In this document: in pieces, positions 26,010 through 35,306 of the stretch | Layout: every line of letters begins with the position of its first letter | Position numbering within the stretch: position 1 is the stretch's first letter | Source: Caulobacter segnis | GTDB taxonomy: Bacteria; Pseudomonadota; Alphaproteobacteria; Caulobacterales; Caulobacteraceae | Direction: 5' to 3' | Assembly: GCF_003243465.1 (NCBI RefSeq) | Contig: NZ_QFQZ01000018.1 | Span: 3,332-67,331, forward strand | Length of the DNA stretch: 64,000 bases | The notes under the pieces: model-generated | Database searches by the model: none | Seen by the model: only the letters and a program-made list of their open reading frames with translations | Told to the model about the DNA's origin: nothing | Translations under genes and position numbers: made by a program

Positions 26010-26764
26010 TCCGCGACCTTCGGCAACACCCGGCGGAAGTGGGCCTCGACCGCGTCGTGGCACTCGCAGGCGCGTTTCTCCAGGCCTGGTCGGTCCAGCA
26101 CCTCGACCCGCCCGCGGCCGATGTGGATCAGGCCGGAATCCTGCAGGCTGCGCGCCACGGCGCTGATCGTCGTGCGCTGCACGCCCAGCATCTGGGCGAG
26201 GGTTTCTTGCGTCAGCCGGATCGGCTCGTCGCCCGAGCGGTCATGGGCGAACAGCAGCCAGCGGCAGGCGCGCTGCTCGATCGGGTGGAGGGCGTTGCAG
26301 GCGGCGACCTGCATCATCTGGGCGATAAACACGTCGGCGTAGCGGTCGAACAGGTCGGCCACGACCGGCGAGCGGTTCTTGACCTCCTCGAGCCGCGCGG
26401 TGGGCACGCAAAAGGCGTAACCGGGAACGCGGACGACGGCGCGGCCATAGGCCGGCTTGAACCCCGCGCTGACCATGCCGCCTATGGCGCCTTCATGGCC
26501 GATGCTCGCCGCCTCGATTTCCTGCCCATCGGACGTGACGACCAGCAGCGAGGCCTGGGTGGGACCGCAGGGCAGGTAGGTGTGCTCGACGTCGTCACCC
26601 GCGTCGAAAAGGACCTCGTCCTGGGGCAGATCGACAAGGATCAGATAGGGGGAAAGGGTTTCGAGGGCGTCGGGACGCAGGGCGGCCAGCAGTCGGTTGG
26701 CCGAGAAGGGCGGCGCGTCTTCGCCGCCTGCGGCTCCGCGGGAAAGACGGGCGGTGGCTGACAT
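26006..26764 (-). CDS. Crp/Fnr-family transcriptional regulator
   Basis: A 252-residue regulator with an N-terminal cyclic-nucleotide-binding fold (about 20-140, including LDLPQDEVLFDAGDD-like and ASIGHEGAIGG segments) and a C-terminal HTH (RLTQETLAQMLGVQRTTISAVARSLQDSGLI). There is no FNR-type N-terminal cysteine cluster, so an iron-sulphur oxygen sensor is unlikely. The start at 26764 has GGAG six bases upstream. This subgroup often regulates stress or nitrogen genes, but no target can be named. Confidence 0.92.
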   Translation of the reverse strand: MSATARLSRGAAGGEDAPPFSANRLLAALRPDALETLSPYLILVDLPQDEVLFDAGDDVEHTYLPCGPTQASLLVVTSDGQEIEAASIGHEGAIGGMVSAGFKPAYGRAVVRVPGYAFCVPTARLEEVKNRSPVVADLFDRYADVFIAQMMQVAACNALHPIEQRACRWLLFAHDRSGDEPIRLTQETLAQMLGVQRTTISAVARSLQDSGLIHIGRGRVEVLDRPGLEKRACECHDAVEAHFRRVLPKVAD

Positions 26765-26833
26765 GGAAATCTCCGTGACGGTGCTTAAGCGCACAGCTCA
26801 CGGCTTAGTTTCCGAGGGCCTCCCAATGACGTA

Positions 26834-27043
26834 TCAGCTGAGCGCCTCGAGGTTTGCGGGCTTCCAGCTTTCATCCTCTTCGTGAAGCACGACAGGGAGG
26901 CCCAGGCCGGCGGGGTGTTCGGCGAGCCGAAGCACCGCGGCCCGGGCCGCGTCGGGGGTTTCGTAGGCCCCGAAACGCAGGTGTTCGCCGATAATCGACC
27001 AGTGGTCGCCAACGCGGACAACGCCGTAATGCACCTCAGTCAT
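26834..27043 (-). CDS. Small hypothetical protein
   Basis: A 69-residue protein with an excellent AAGGAGG site seven bases before its ATG, which supports translation. It has a compact alpha/beta look: VHYGVVRVGDHWSIIGEHLRFGAYETPDAARAAVLRLAEH. I recognise this only as a DUF2188-like shape (a short protein with repeated modules handling a query about itself), not certainly. The gene is monocistronic, in the same orientation as the upstream-lying Crp gene. Confidence 0.75.
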   Translation of the reverse strand: MTEVHYGVVRVGDHWSIIGEHLRFGAYETPDAARAAVLRLAEHPAGLGLPVVLHEEDESWKPANLEALS

Positions 27044-27100
27044 GGCTAGACCTCCTTGCAGTAATCCACAGGGAACGCCCGATCGGCGGTTGGCGCAAGT

Positions 27101-27122
27101 GCTTTATCGCTAAAGCTTTTTC
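27101..27122 (+). terminator. Terminator-like hairpin without an evident upstream gene
   Basis: GCTTTA-TCGC-TAAAGC is followed by TTTTTC. It reads as a plus-strand terminator, but no plus-strand gene ends before it; the nearest gene (27043) is on the minus strand. It could alternatively be an operator of that gene, 58 bp from its start codon. Confidence 0.4.
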
Positions 27123-27224
27123 TGACACCGGTGGACTCTTTGTCCCCAGAAGCGGCGAAGATTTGCCCGTCTTTCGGCGATCCGCGGGTGACAAGGCGGC
27201 GCGCGGTTGGCGATAACCGGGCGC

Positions 27225-27650
27225 ATGGTTCGCCCGCTTCTCTCCGGTCTTCTCGCGACGGCGCTTTTAGCCGCTGGGCCGGCCGTGGCGCAGGATCGGC
27301 CGGCCGATCAGCGCCAGCGCCTTCTGGAGCTAGCCTATGCGCTCGGGGAGGGGCACGCCCTGCGGCAGGCGTGTGAAGGCGAGGACGACCAGTCCTGGCG
27401 CGCTCGGCTGATGCGGCTGGTCCAGGTCGAGCGGCCGGGCGCCATGCTGGAGGCTCAGCTTCGCGAACGTTTCAACGCGGGGTTCGTCGCCCGACGAGGA
27501 CAAGCCTGCGACGAGGCAGGCCACAAGGCCGAGGCCGAGGTGGCCCGGCGCGGCCAGGCCCTGGCCCTGAAACTCGCGCACGCCACGATCCAGGTCCGTC
27601 GCGACCCGCCGGCGCCGGATTCCGTGGCGGACGCCGAAACGGCGCGCTAA
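27225..27650 (+). CDS. TIGR02301 family exported protein
   Basis: A 141-residue protein with a signal peptide (MVRPLLSGLLATALLAAGPAVA, cleavage about residue 22). The body is rich in charged helices (RLLELAYALGEGHALRQACEG, then SWRARLMRLVQVE). This matches the alphaproteobacterial TIGR02301 family, of unknown function. It precedes an SPFH gene and may be functionally tied to it, though no promoter or coupling is visible. Confidence 0.8.
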   Translation: MVRPLLSGLLATALLAAGPAVAQDRPADQRQRLLELAYALGEGHALRQACEGEDDQSWRARLMRLVQVERPGAMLEAQLRERFNAGFVARRGQACDEAGHKAEAEVARRGQALALKLAHATIQVRRDPPAPDSVADAETAR

Positions 27651-27681
27651 CCTCAACCGCAAGATTGTGGAGGAGGGCGTC

Positions 27682-28674
27682 TTGGGCGTCTCGATAGTTG
27701 TTCTGATCCTGCTGGTCCTGGCGTTCGTCCTGGTGATCAGCGTGATCAAGATCGTGCCCCAGGGGCGCGAATTCACCGTGGAGCGGTTCGGTCGCTACAC
27801 CCGGACCCTCAAGCCCGGCATCAGCATCCTCACGCCGTTCGTCGAGACGATCGGGCGCAAGGTCAACATGATGGAGCAGGTGCTGGACGTCCCGCAGCAG
27901 GAGGTCATCACCAAGGACAACGTGTCGGTGAAGGTCGACGCGATCGTCTTCATCCAGGTCATGGACGCCGCGGCGGCGGCCTATCGCGTCGACAACCTGA
28001 TCTACGCGATCACCCAACTGGCCCAGACCAACCTGCGGACCGTCGTTGGTTCGATGGAGCTGGACGAGGTCCTGAGCCAGCGCGACGCGATCAACACCCG
28101 CCTGCTGTCGACCATCGACCACGCCACCGGCCCCTGGGGCGTCAAGGTCGCGCGGATCGAGATCAAGGACCTGACGCCGCCGCCGGACATCACCAACGCC
28201 ATGGCCCGCCAGATGAAGGCCGAGCGCGAGAAGCGCGCGGTGATCACCGAGGCGGAAGGCGAGAAGCAGTCCCAGATCGCGCGCGCCGAGGGCCAGAAGC
28301 AGTCGGCCATCCTGCAGGCCGAGGGCCGCCGCGAGGCCGCCTTCCGCGACGCCGAGGCCCGCGAGCGTGAAGCCGAGGCCGAAGCGAAGGCGACGGCCTT
28401 CGTCTCCGAGGCCATCTCGAAGGGCGACGTCAACGCGATCAACTACTTCATCGCCCAGAAGTACGTCGAAGCCTTCGGCGAGCTGGCCAGGAGTCCGCAG
28501 CAGAAGACCGTGATCGTGCCGGCTGACTTCGCCGGCCTGACCGGGACGGTCGCGGGCGTAGGCGAGCTGATCAAGAGCCTGGGCGCCGATCCGCCGTCGC
28601 GTCCGTCGCCGACGCCGAGACCTGCCTCGCCCACCGCCACCAGCACGCCGACCGGCGGCAAGCGCGGGGCCTGA
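27682..28674 (+). CDS. SPFH / stomatin-prohibitin family membrane protein (QmcA-like)
   Basis: A 330-residue protein with one N-terminal membrane anchor (VVLILLVLAFVLVISVI). The SPFH/band-7 domain follows (VPQGREFTVERFGRYTRTLKPGISILTPFVETIG and onward). Then comes a long coiled coil rich in A, E, K and R (about 190-265), and a Pro/Thr-rich tail. The start is uncertain: GTG at 27667 has no ribosome-binding site, while TTG at 27682 has GGAGGAGG upstream, so the latter is used. With the NfeD gene 2 nt downstream it forms the classic SPFH-NfeD pair that organises membrane microdomains. Confidence 0.93.
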   Translation: MGVSIVVLILLVLAFVLVISVIKIVPQGREFTVERFGRYTRTLKPGISILTPFVETIGRKVNMMEQVLDVPQQEVITKDNVSVKVDAIVFIQVMDAAAAAYRVDNLIYAITQLAQTNLRTVVGSMELDEVLSQRDAINTRLLSTIDHATGPWGVKVARIEIKDLTPPPDITNAMARQMKAEREKRAVITEAEGEKQSQIARAEGQKQSAILQAEGRREAAFRDAEAREREAEAEAKATAFVSEAISKGDVNAINYFIAQKYVEAFGELARSPQQKTVIVPADFAGLTGTVAGVGELIKSLGADPPSRPSPTPRPASPTATSTPTGGKRGA

Positions 28675-28676
28675 CC

Positions 28677-29138
28677 ATGGGCGCTTTGCAGACCCTCTAT
28701 GCGTCGCACCCGTTCTGGCCCTGGCTGGCCCTGGCCGCCCTGCTGCTGGCGATCGAGGTGGCCACGGGCACCGGCTGGCTGCTGTGGCCGGCCGCCTGCG
28801 CCTTCGTCGTCGGCCTGCTGGCCGAGGCCTTGCATCCGGGGCTGGCCTTGGAGGTCGGCCTGTTCGCCGTGCTGACCATCGCCTCGACCTATCTGGCGCG
28901 CCGGTTCCTGCGACCGGTGCTGGAGCCCACCAGTCCCGACCTGAACGATCCCCTGCAGCGGCTGGTCGGCCAGCACGGTCAGGCGATGTCCGCGTTCGAG
29001 CAGGGGCGCGGCCGTGTCTTCGTCGACGGCAAGGACTGGGCGGCGGAAAGCGACGGGGCGGCGCCGCTGCTCGAGCAGACGGTGGTCGTCACGGGCGTCG
29101 ACGGCGCGGTGCTGAAGGTGCGTCCGGTCGTTCACTGA
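28677..29138 (+). CDS. NfeD family membrane protein
   Basis: A 153-residue NfeD protein. It has hydrophobic segments near residues 14-30, 35-50 and 57-75, then a soluble OB-fold-like C-terminal domain (VGQHGQAMSAFEQGRGRVFVDGKDWAAES, with the VVVTGVDGAVLKV ending). It is encoded right behind the SPFH gene. In other bacteria NfeD and SPFH proteins work together in membrane quality control. Confidence 0.93.
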   Translation: MGALQTLYASHPFWPWLALAALLLAIEVATGTGWLLWPAACAFVVGLLAEALHPGLALEVGLFAVLTIASTYLARRFLRPVLEPTSPDLNDPLQRLVGQHGQAMSAFEQGRGRVFVDGKDWAAESDGAAPLLEQTVVVTGVDGAVLKVRPVVH

Positions 29139-29250
29139 GCCGCGCCGACGACAAAAGCGGCGCTGGCCCCTGTTATTGGCGCGTCGCCGCACCATCTGTG
29201 CCGCGAGCGACCGGTCGGTCGCATCCGCTTCACGCTTTGAGGGAGACGGC

Positions 29251-30173
<923 letters not shown>

Positions 30174-30177
<4 letters not shown>

Positions 30178-30935
30178 ACCTCTACGCGATCAAGGCCATC
30201 TACAAGTTCGAGATGGCGCGGTGGTTCCGCACCCTGGCCCAGAGCGTCATCTCGCCGGTGCTGTCGACCAGCCTCTATTTCGTTGTGTTCGGCTCGGCGA
30301 TCGGCTCGCGCATGCAGGCCATCGACGGCGTCAGCTACGGGGCTTTCATCGTCCCGGGCCTGATCATGCTGTCGCTGCTCAGCGAGAGCATCTCCAACGC
30401 CTCGTTCGGCATCTACATGCCCAAGTGGGCCGGTACGATCTACGAGCTGCTGTCAGCCCCCGTCGCCTGGTACGAGGCCGTGGCCGGCTATGTCGGGGCG
30501 GCCGCCACGAAGTCGATCTGCCTGGGCCTCCTGATCCTGGCCACGGCGCGGATCTTCGTGCCCTTCGAGATCGCCCACCCGTTCGTGATGCTGCTGTTCC
30601 TCGTTTTGACCTCGGTGACCTTCAGCCTGTTCGGCTTCATCATCGGGGTGTGGGCCGACGACTTCCAGAAGCTGCAGATCGTGCCGCTGCTGATCGTCAC
30701 GCCGCTGACCTTCCTGGGCGGCAGCTTCTACTCGATCAAGATGCTGCCGGAGGTCTGGCAGAAGATCACCCTGTTCAACCCGGTGGTCTATCTGATCAGC
30801 GGCTTCCGCTGGGCCTTCTACGGCCAGTCGGACGTCGGGGTCGGCGTCAGCCTTGGCATGACCGCGGTGTTCCTGGCGGTATGCCTGAGCGCGGTCTGGT
30901 GGATCTTCCGCACGGGCTATCGCCTGAAGGTCTAG
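30174..30935 (+). CDS. ABC-2 type transporter permease
   Basis: A 253-residue membrane protein with six hydrophobic segments and the ABC-2 permease look (ISPVLSTSLYFVVFGSAIGSRM, LLVTPLTFLGGSFYSIKMLPEVWQ). It is translationally coupled to the ATPase gene. Its stop shares CTAG with the stop of the convergent resolvase-like gene. The closest resemblance is to DrrB/NodJ-type exporters, so polysaccharide or drug export is possible. Confidence 0.93.
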
Positions 30936-31411
30936 TCTTCGTCCTCGTGTTCGGCGTCCTCCGCCTCGGCCGGGACCGCTGCCTTCAGTCCCTTCATCCC
31001 GCCCGCCTTGGCGCCCTTGGCGACCAGGGCGGTCTCGGCCCTACGGATCATGGCGCGCTCGCCGTTGAAGCCGGCCAGGGCCGCGCAGGCCTCGAAGAAG
31101 CCGGGGTCTGCGCGCGTGTCGATCTCGGGCTGCTGGACGATCAGGTGCAGGCCGCGGGCGCGCAGCTTCAGAGCCACATCCATCACCGCGACGAGATCGC
31201 CGCCCAGAGCGTGGAGGCTGGGCGCGGCCAGGACGCCGCCGAGCGCCAGCGCGTCCAGGGCCCGCTCCAGCCCGGGACGCACGACGCCCGAGGCCAGGCA
31301 GCGGTCGCTGAACACCTGCTCGCAGCCCAGCAGCAGCAGGCGCTCCTCCTGGGCGGGGCTGAAGAACACCCCCGGTGCGGGCGGGATGCGATAGTAGCCG
31401 ACGAATTTCAT
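30932..31411 (-). CDS. Resolvase-like protein lacking the catalytic serine
   Basis: A 159-residue protein whose length and pattern follow the catalytic domain of serine resolvases. Visible matches are a FVGYYRIP-like first strand, EERLLLLGCEQVFSDRCLASG, the segment RPGLERALDALALGGVLAAPSLHALGGDLVAVMDVALKLRARGLHLIV, and the sequence QQPEIDT where the resolvase ends in GIDT. The usual YxRVSTxxQ motif reads YYRIPPAPGV here, so the nucleophile serine is absent. The DNA-binding C-terminal domain is also absent, replaced by an acidic tail (EAEDAEHEDED). It cannot be an active recombinase. A relic or an exapted fold is inferred. An ATG at 31411 is used. Confidence 0.6.
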   Translation of the reverse strand: MKFVGYYRIPPAPGVFFSPAQEERLLLLGCEQVFSDRCLASGVVRPGLERALDALALGGVLAAPSLHALGGDLVAVMDVALKLRARGLHLIVQQPEIDTRADPGFFEACAALAGFNGERAMIRRAETALVAKGAKAGGMKGLKAAVPAEAEDAEHEDED

Positions 31412-31499
31412 CGTCCGCCCATCGCAAACCCGCCACGCCCTGGCGAGCGGAAAACTACTACCGCCCACAGACTTCGCGAGCGGTCGCGGCGGCTCGGTC

Positions 31500-32354
31500 T
31501 CAGAGCGACTCCAGAACGCCGGCGACGAACGCCGTCCAAGGCGTGGTCGGGCGACCGATCAGGCGCGACAGCTGCCGATCGTTGTCGAACAGCGCGTCCC
31601 GGGCGGCGCCGGCGTCGGCCTGGGCGAGGCCCGCGGCCAGAGGGGCGGGCAGGCCGATGCCGGTCAGGACCTCGGCGTAGGCGGCTTCCGGCAGGTTGTT
31701 GTAGGGCAGGGTGCGACCGGTCTGGCGCGAGGTCTCGGCGGCGAGCTCGGCCATGGTGAAGGCCTCATCGCCCGCCAGTTCGTAGGTCTTGCCCTCGTGC
31801 CCGTCGCTGGTCAGCACCACGGCGGCCGCGTCGGCATAGTCGGCCCGTGTGGCGGCGGAGATCCGGCCTTCGCCCGCGCTGCCGACGAAGGCGCCGGCGT
31901 GGAGCGCGCCGGCGATCGCGCCGGCGTAGTTCTCTAGGTACCAGCTGTTGCGCAGCAGGGTGTAGGCGAGGCCGGACTCGCGGATCAGCGCCTCGGTGGC
32001 GCGGTGTTCGACGCCCAGGCCGATCGGGGTGTCGTCGGCGTGCAGGATGCTCGTATAGGCGATCCGCTTCACCCCCGCGGCCTTGGCGGCCTCGATTACG
32101 TTGCGGTGCTGGTCCACGCGCTGGCCGATCGCGTCGCTGGAGATCAGCAGCAGGACATCGACGCCGACGAGGGCGGCGGCGAGCGTCTCGGGCTTGTCGT
32201 AGTCGGCGGCTCGGGCCTGGACGCCGAGATCGGCGGCCTTGGCCGGATCCCGGGCCAGGGCGACGACCGTCTCGCCCGGCGCGCGGGTCTTCAGTTGTCC
32301 AATAGCCAGGCGGCCCAGTTGGCCGGTGGCTCCGGTGACGGCGATGGTCGTCAT
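31500..32354 (-). CDS. qorB: NAD(P)H:quinone oxidoreductase QorB-like
   Basis: A 284-residue NmrA/SDR-like protein. It starts TTIAVTGATGQLGRLAIGQL (NADP-binding glycine motif about residues 7-14) and has AGVKRIAYTSILHAD, TLLRNSWYLENY and ISAATRADYADAAA, all characteristic of QorB/YtfG. It reduces quinones with NADPH. The divergent HxlR gene (32433-32879) is the YtfH-like regulator, so the pair matches the E. coli ytfGH arrangement. Confidence 0.92.
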   Translation of the reverse strand: MTTIAVTGATGQLGRLAIGQLKTRAPGETVVALARDPAKAADLGVQARAADYDKPETLAAALVGVDVLLLISSDAIGQRVDQHRNVIEAAKAAGVKRIAYTSILHADDTPIGLGVEHRATEALIRESGLAYTLLRNSWYLENYAGAIAGALHAGAFVGSAGEGRISAATRADYADAAAVVLTSDGHEGKTYELAGDEAFTMAELAAETSRQTGRTLPYNNLPEAAYAEVLTGIGLPAPLAAGLAQADAGAARDALFDNDRQLSRLIGRPTTPWTAFVAGVLESL

Positions 32355-32398
32355 GTTCCTGCTCCTTCTCAGCGGACGCAGCTCATCTAAGACCCTTG

Positions 32399-32413
32399 CT
32401 TACTTTTCGTAAG
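32399..32413. promoter_or_regulatory. Palindromic operator between qorB and its regulator
   Basis: CTTAC-TTTTC-GTAAG is a 5-bp-arm inverted repeat in the 78-bp divergent gap. The following GTACGTAC and the start codon of the regulator lie immediately next to it. It is the probable binding site for the HxlR regulator. Confidence 0.55.
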
Positions 32414-32432
32414 TACGTACATGAAGGTAAGT

Positions 32433-32879
32433 ATGGAACAACCCGATCGCTCCGAAGCCGCTTCACGTCGGCTGCTGTCCGAGATCGTCGCCGAGGGCGG
32501 CCTTAGCGCGAACGTGATGGCCGCCGCCTGTCCCTCGCGGGAGGTGCTTAATCACGTCACCAGCCGCTGGGGCGTCCTGGTGCTGATGGCGCTCGAGGCC
32601 CGCACCCTGCGCTTCAGCCAGCTGAAGCGCCAGATCGGCGGCGTCAGCGAGCGGATGCTGGCCCAGACCCTAAAGCTGCTCGAAGGCGACGGCTTCGTCC
32701 GCCGGCAGGCCTTCGAGGTCGTGCCCCCGCACGTCGAGTACAGCCTGACGCCGCTAGGCCTGGAGGCCGCCGAACGCGTGCGGGGGCTGGCCGACTGGAT
32801 CCAGGTCAATATCGGCCGGATCGTGGAGCACTGGGATCCTGAAGATCTCGCCGCCTATGCGCCCGAGATCATGGCCTAG
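32433..32879 (+). CDS. HxlR-family regulator (YtfH/QorR-like)
   Basis: A 148-residue regulator. A cysteine-containing motif near the N-terminus (VMAAACPSREVLNHVTSRWGVLVLMAL) and the winged-helix recognition region VSERMLAQTLKLLEGDGFVRRQ match the redox-responsive QorR/YtfH type. An alternative ATG at 32421 exists, but the chosen one has AAGG five bases upstream. It probably represses qorB by sensing quinone through the cysteine (family knowledge). Its stop shares CTAG with the convergent glycosyltransferase stop. Confidence 0.91.
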   Translation: MEQPDRSEAASRRLLSEIVAEGGLSANVMAAACPSREVLNHVTSRWGVLVLMALEARTLRFSQLKRQIGGVSERMLAQTLKLLEGDGFVRRQAFEVVPPHVEYSLTPLGLEAAERVRGLADWIQVNIGRIVEHWDPEDLAAYAPEIMA

Positions 32880-33973
32880 CGCCGATTGTCGGGCCCCAGC
32901 GGCAGGCGGGCGTAGATCGCCGCACCGGTGCGGGCGAAGGCGTCGGCGCCGAACCGCTCCAGCACCCGGGCGCGAGAGGCCTCCCCCAGGTCGGCCAAGC
33001 GCTCCGGCGCGGCGAGCAGCTTGCGCAGCGCATCCGCCAGGGCCCCGGCGTCGCCGGGCGGGACCACGTAGCCCGTCCGCTGGTCCAGGACCGTGAACGG
33101 CATCTCGCCGACCGACGAAGCGATGACTGGCAGGCCGGCCTCCATGGCCTCGTGGGCGGCGATGCACAGGCCTTCCGAGCGCGAGGGCTGCACATAGGCG
33201 TGCAGGCTCGCCAAGAACGCCCGAGGCTGGGGCTGGAAACCGACGAGTTCGACATTGTCGAGCCCCGCTGCGGCGATCTGGGCCGTGAGAGCCTCGCGCT
33301 GGGCGCCGTCGCCGGCGATCCTGAAGCAGAATGGCGCGGGCGGCGCGAAGCCCGCCGCCTTCAGGCTTGCCAAGGCCTCGACCAGCACGTCGTAGCCCTT
33401 CACGCGATGCAGCCGACCCAGCGAGCCGAGCTCGATCGTTTGGCCAGGCGTCCAGGGCCTGGCGGTCGGCGCCTCGCCTTTCGCCGCGAACAGGGGCCAG
33501 GTCGTCAGTCGCTCGGCCGGAACGCCCAGGCGCTCGGCGGTCAAGCGGGTGACGTTGTCGGAGTCGCCGATCCACAGCTGGCTCAGGCTCTGGGTGGCGC
33601 GCAGCAGGACCTTGTTGGCGGGTTTGAGAAAGGCCGCGTGCTGCCAGCTCACCACCGGCAGCCGCCGACGCAAGCCGACCAGCTGTCCCAGAAGCGTCGC
33701 CCGGGTCAGCGAGGTCCAGACCAGGTCCGGCTTGAAGGCGGCGAGGCTGCGGTCCAGCCAGGCCAGGGCCGCGGCGTGATCCTTTTCCTGGCCGTCGCGG
33801 ACATGGACCGTCAGGCCGTCGGCTTCGATGGCCGCCAGGGCCCGGCCGTCGCGCCGAAGCAGGGCGAACACCTCGACCTCGGCGCCCTGGGCGCGCAGCA
33901 CGCGGGTCACCGCCGGCACCGGCGCGGCCGCGCCGCCGCCTTCCAGCGAGTTGATCACATAGGCGATCCGCAT
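32876..33973 (-). CDS. Glycosyltransferase family 4
   Basis: A 365-residue GT-B glycosyltransferase. It has MRIAYVINSLEGGGAAAPV at the start and the GT4 C-terminal signature: GSLGRLHRVKGYDVLVEAL, then LHAYVQPSRSEGLCIAAHEAMEAGLPVIAS with the E-x7-E pair. It transfers a sugar from a nucleotide donor to a lipid or polysaccharide acceptor. The CDP-glycerol-type transferase gene starts upstream, 4 nt away, suggesting a common cell-envelope polysaccharide. Confidence 0.92.
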   Translation of the reverse strand: MRIAYVINSLEGGGAAAPVPAVTRVLRAQGAEVEVFALLRRDGRALAAIEADGLTVHVRDGQEKDHAAALAWLDRSLAAFKPDLVWTSLTRATLLGQLVGLRRRLPVVSWQHAAFLKPANKVLLRATQSLSQLWIGDSDNVTRLTAERLGVPAERLTTWPLFAAKGEAPTARPWTPGQTIELGSLGRLHRVKGYDVLVEALASLKAAGFAPPAPFCFRIAGDGAQREALTAQIAAAGLDNVELVGFQPQPRAFLASLHAYVQPSRSEGLCIAAHEAMEAGLPVIASSVGEMPFTVLDQRTGYVVPPGDAGALADALRKLLAAPERLADLGEASRARVLERFGADAFARTGAAIYARLPLGPDNRR

Positions 33974-33977
33974 GGCG

Positions 33978-35180
33978 CTAGCCGGCGACCGCCATCGCCG
34001 GCTGGACGGAGGCCTCGGGCCAGTCGAGCCCGGCGAACCGGGCCAGGGCGCGCGCGGCCCGCGACGAGGACGGTTCGGCGGTGAGGTCGAAGCTGCGGTC
34101 GAACAGCGCCTGCTGGACCGGACGCCAGATCGCGGCGTGGTCCTGCCGGGCGGCGGCCAGGGCTGGCCCCAGCTCTGCGGCTCGGCCGATGACGGGACCG
34201 GCGCGCCAGTGCTCGAAGTTGGGATCGCCGCGCCAGTCGAAGCCGTGGGTGTTCAGGAACACGCAGGGGCGCGGATGCAGCAGGAACTCGTAGATCTGGC
34301 TGCTGACGTCGCCCAGATAGATATCCGCCCGCTGGGTGTAGGTCATGGTCGTCGAGGCCCGGCTGCCCAGGTCGATGTGGATGTTGGCCGCCCGCAGATA
34401 CTTCTCGTCGATATGGCCCGCGCGATCCAGCCGCAGCTTGTCGATCGTGACCACGAACGGACGCTCGAACAGCATCACGTGCGGGGCGAAGATCAGCTGG
34501 TACTCGTCATGCTCGACGAACCAGTCCAGCACCGCGCGCCCCTCGTCGTACCAGGACGAGAGGTGCGGCGAGACATGCGGATTATACAGCACCACCGGAC
34601 GCTGGTCGTCGACGAACGGCAGGTTCGGCCGTGGCGGCGCGAGATCGAACTTGGGATAGCCGACAACCGAGATCGTCTCGGGCTTCACGCCGGCCTCGCT
34701 GATCAGGCGCTCGCGGATCTTGGGGCCGGAAACCAGCACATGGTCGAAGCCGGCGCTGGCCTTGTCGAAGCCGATCGCCCGGTCGCCGGCCCCGTGCCGG
34801 GTGTGGACGATCTTCAGATCGGTCAGGCCGTAGCGGGTCTTCAGGATCAGCGAGGTCTTCTCGGCGACGACCAGGATGTCCAGCGACCGGAAGAAATCGA
34901 GATTGTCCCGATAGATCATCAGCTTGGTGGCCGGGATCAAGGCCTCCAGGACACCCGCGAGGTTCTTTGACAACCCGGGTTTCAGGCCCAGTTGGACCAG
35001 GGTCACGCCCTTGCCGATCATACCCTCGGACAGCCTGATCACCTCCGCGCTGAGGCGGGGGTTGGTCGTGGCCACCACGATGTCCAGGTCGGGCCGGCCG
35101 CGCGCCAGCGCCACCGCGATCGGCAGGCTGTGCGCCACCTGGTGGACCTGATCGTGATTGAAGAGAAAGCCGATCCGCAT
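33978..35180 (-). CDS. CDP-glycerol glycerophosphotransferase-like protein
   Basis: A 400-residue protein resembling the TagF/TagB glycosyl-polyol-phosphotransferase family in its C-terminal half: VLYNPHVSPHLSSWYDEG, LIFAPHVMLFER and YLGDVSSQIYEFLLHPRPCVFLNTHGFDWRGDPNFEHW. The N-terminal half is a GT-B-like Rossmann part (MRIGFLFNHDQVHQVAHSLPIAVALA). Such proteins attach polyol phosphates or act on related nucleotide-activated units in capsule or wall polymers. Operon with the GT4 gene. Specificity is unknown. Confidence 0.85.
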   Translation of the reverse strand: MRIGFLFNHDQVHQVAHSLPIAVALARGRPDLDIVVATTNPRLSAEVIRLSEGMIGKGVTLVQLGLKPGLSKNLAGVLEALIPATKLMIYRDNLDFFRSLDILVVAEKTSLILKTRYGLTDLKIVHTRHGAGDRAIGFDKASAGFDHVLVSGPKIRERLISEAGVKPETISVVGYPKFDLAPPRPNLPFVDDQRPVVLYNPHVSPHLSSWYDEGRAVLDWFVEHDEYQLIFAPHVMLFERPFVVTIDKLRLDRAGHIDEKYLRAANIHIDLGSRASTTMTYTQRADIYLGDVSSQIYEFLLHPRPCVFLNTHGFDWRGDPNFEHWRAGPVIGRAAELGPALAAARQDHAAIWRPVQQALFDRSFDLTAEPSSSRAARALARFAGLDWPEASVQPAMAVAG

Positions 35181-35252
35181 AACGTTGAGACGACGTCGCG
35201 CGGCGACCGCCTCAAGCCAAGCTTCGTGAAGGTTGCGTGACGTCCGGCGTTA

Positions 35253-35299
35253 GAGCGTGAGGCCGAAAGTGGGAACCGGTTTCGGCTGACCTCACGCTC
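35253..35299. repeat. GAGCGTGAGG palindromic repeat element
   Basis: A 10-bp perfect inverted repeat (GAGCGTGAGG at 35253-35262, complement at 35290-35299) encloses a nested repeat CCGAAA (35263-35268) / TTTCGG (35280-35285). The core GTGGGAACCGGTTTCGG is a very common dispersed intergenic motif in alphaproteobacteria. It sits between the transferase promoter and the rnhA stop and may also fold as the rnhA terminator. Confidence 0.75.
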
Positions 35300-35306
35300 C
35301 AAGGCT

